DNA of 64,000 bases from Dechloromonas sp. ZY10 (lineage in GTDB: Bacteria; Pseudomonadota; Gammaproteobacteria; Burkholderiales; Rhodocyclaceae). The stretch lies in the NCBI RefSeq assembly GCF_041378895.1, contig NZ_CP144212.1:1-64000 (forward strand). Direction: 5' to 3'. The stretch's first letter is position 1. Each line of letters opens with the position of its first letter. Made by a program: the position numbers and the translations under genes. The notes beneath the pieces were generated by a model, which saw nothing but the letters and a program-made list of their open reading frames with translations, searched no databases and had not been told where the DNA came from. Positions 63,690 to 64,000 of this stretch are shown here, in pieces.

Positions 63690-64000
63690 ATGCGTCTGAT
63701 TTCTATGATGATCGCTGCTGCCGTTGTTGCTTCCCCGGTTTTTGCCCAACAGGCTCAGCGTTCTTCCAATCCGCAGGGTGTCCAGATTCAAGGTAACACC
63801 AACATCGCTGCCGAAAACAAGAACGTTGCTGCAGTTGCGGTTGGCGAAGGTAACGAAGCCAAGAACACCACCGGTGCGATCAAGGGTGGTACCCAGATTC
63901 AGGGTAATACCAACATCAAGGCTTCGCAAAAGAACGCAGTGGCTGTTGCTGTCGGCAAGAACAATTCTGCAGCAAACGAAGCTGGCGTGATTGGCGGCAA
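63690..64000 (+). CDS. Secreted GNT-repeat protein, partial (possible major fibre subunit)
   Basis: The frame is open to the window edge (103 residues seen). After a signal peptide (MMIAAAVVASPVFAQ) it consists of a regular 37-residue repeat: VQIQGNTNIAAENKNVAAVAVGEGNEAKN..GAIKGG from residue 31, then TQIQGNTNIKASQKNAVAVAVGKNNSAAN..GVIGG from residue 68. The repeat is rich in Asn, Gly, Ala and Val with no cysteine seen, like amyloid or beta-solenoid repeats but without the curlin SxxxxxQxGxxNxA pattern. CAGGAG precedes the ATG. The C-terminus and repeat number lie outside the window. Confidence 0.75.
   Translation, partial: MRLISMMIAAAVVASPVFAQQAQRSSNPQGVQIQGNTNIAAENKNVAAVAVGEGNEAKNTTGAIKGGTQIQGNTNIKASQKNAVAVAVGKNNSAANEAGVIGG

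Noticed and set aside
58565..64000. Interpretation as a standard curli (csg) or Fap operon
   Set aside because: No curlin SxxxxxQxGxxNxA repeats and no CsgE, CsgF or FapF-like proteins; only the CsgG-like domain is shared.

Overview
The window reads as the replication-origin side of a high-GC betaproteobacterial chromosome, most likely Rhodocyclales (Dechloromonas/Azonexus-like). This is an inference from gene content and order: dnaA-dnaN-gyrB at the left edge, a mnmG-rsmG-parA-parB-atpIBEFHAGDC block further right, genes for cobalamin-dependent MetH, ornithine lipids and ubiquinone, and an SAH riboswitch. No rRNA, tRNA or CRISPR array was recognised.

Layout. 0-6 kb: dnaA, a probable oriC carrying a tandem duplication, dnaN, gyrB. 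6-12 kb: small envelope proteins, a hemerythrin, and metH on the minus strand under an SAH riboswitch. 12.4-15.7 kb: a decayed chromosomal integron made of four gene cassettes, each followed by an attC site, an attI-like junction, and a divergent intI gene cut to 35 codons. 15.9-30 kb: an HxlR-controlled lipoprotein pair, a two-component NtrC-type system, a DEAD-box helicase, an acyltransferase, ribE, the malic enzyme fusion, a SCO protein and mpl. 30-43 kb: aroQ, accB-accC with a duplicated accC start, prmA, a PfkB kinase, olsB-olsA separated by one in-frame stop, and a branched-chain amino acid ABC transporter with fused LivM-LivG. 43-56 kb: a response regulator with TPR repeats, mnmG-rsmG-parAB, and the complete F1Fo ATP synthase operon. 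56-58 kb: ubiJ, ubiE and a DUF971 gene on the minus strand.

58.5-64 kb: at least nine closely packed genes, almost all encoding exported proteins, and apparently less GC-rich than the core genes. They are a CsgG-like protein fused to a peptidoglycan-binding domain and DUF4384, small secreted proteins (three ending in Cys-Lys/Arg), an HExxH metallopeptidase, an OmpA-domain protein, and two proteins built from a roughly 36-residue Asn/Gly/Val/Ala repeat. The last one runs off the window. This looks like an uncharacterised secretion and assembly locus for a surface fibre, analogous to curli in logic but not in sequence. It is the best candidate for an undescribed system here.

A second chromosome-scale signal is the over-represented DNA motif CACGGTYRACC and its full palindrome CACGGTCGACCGTG. 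It occurs at least 17 times in genes and between them, on both strands and in several reading frames, and it forms the loop of one terminator.
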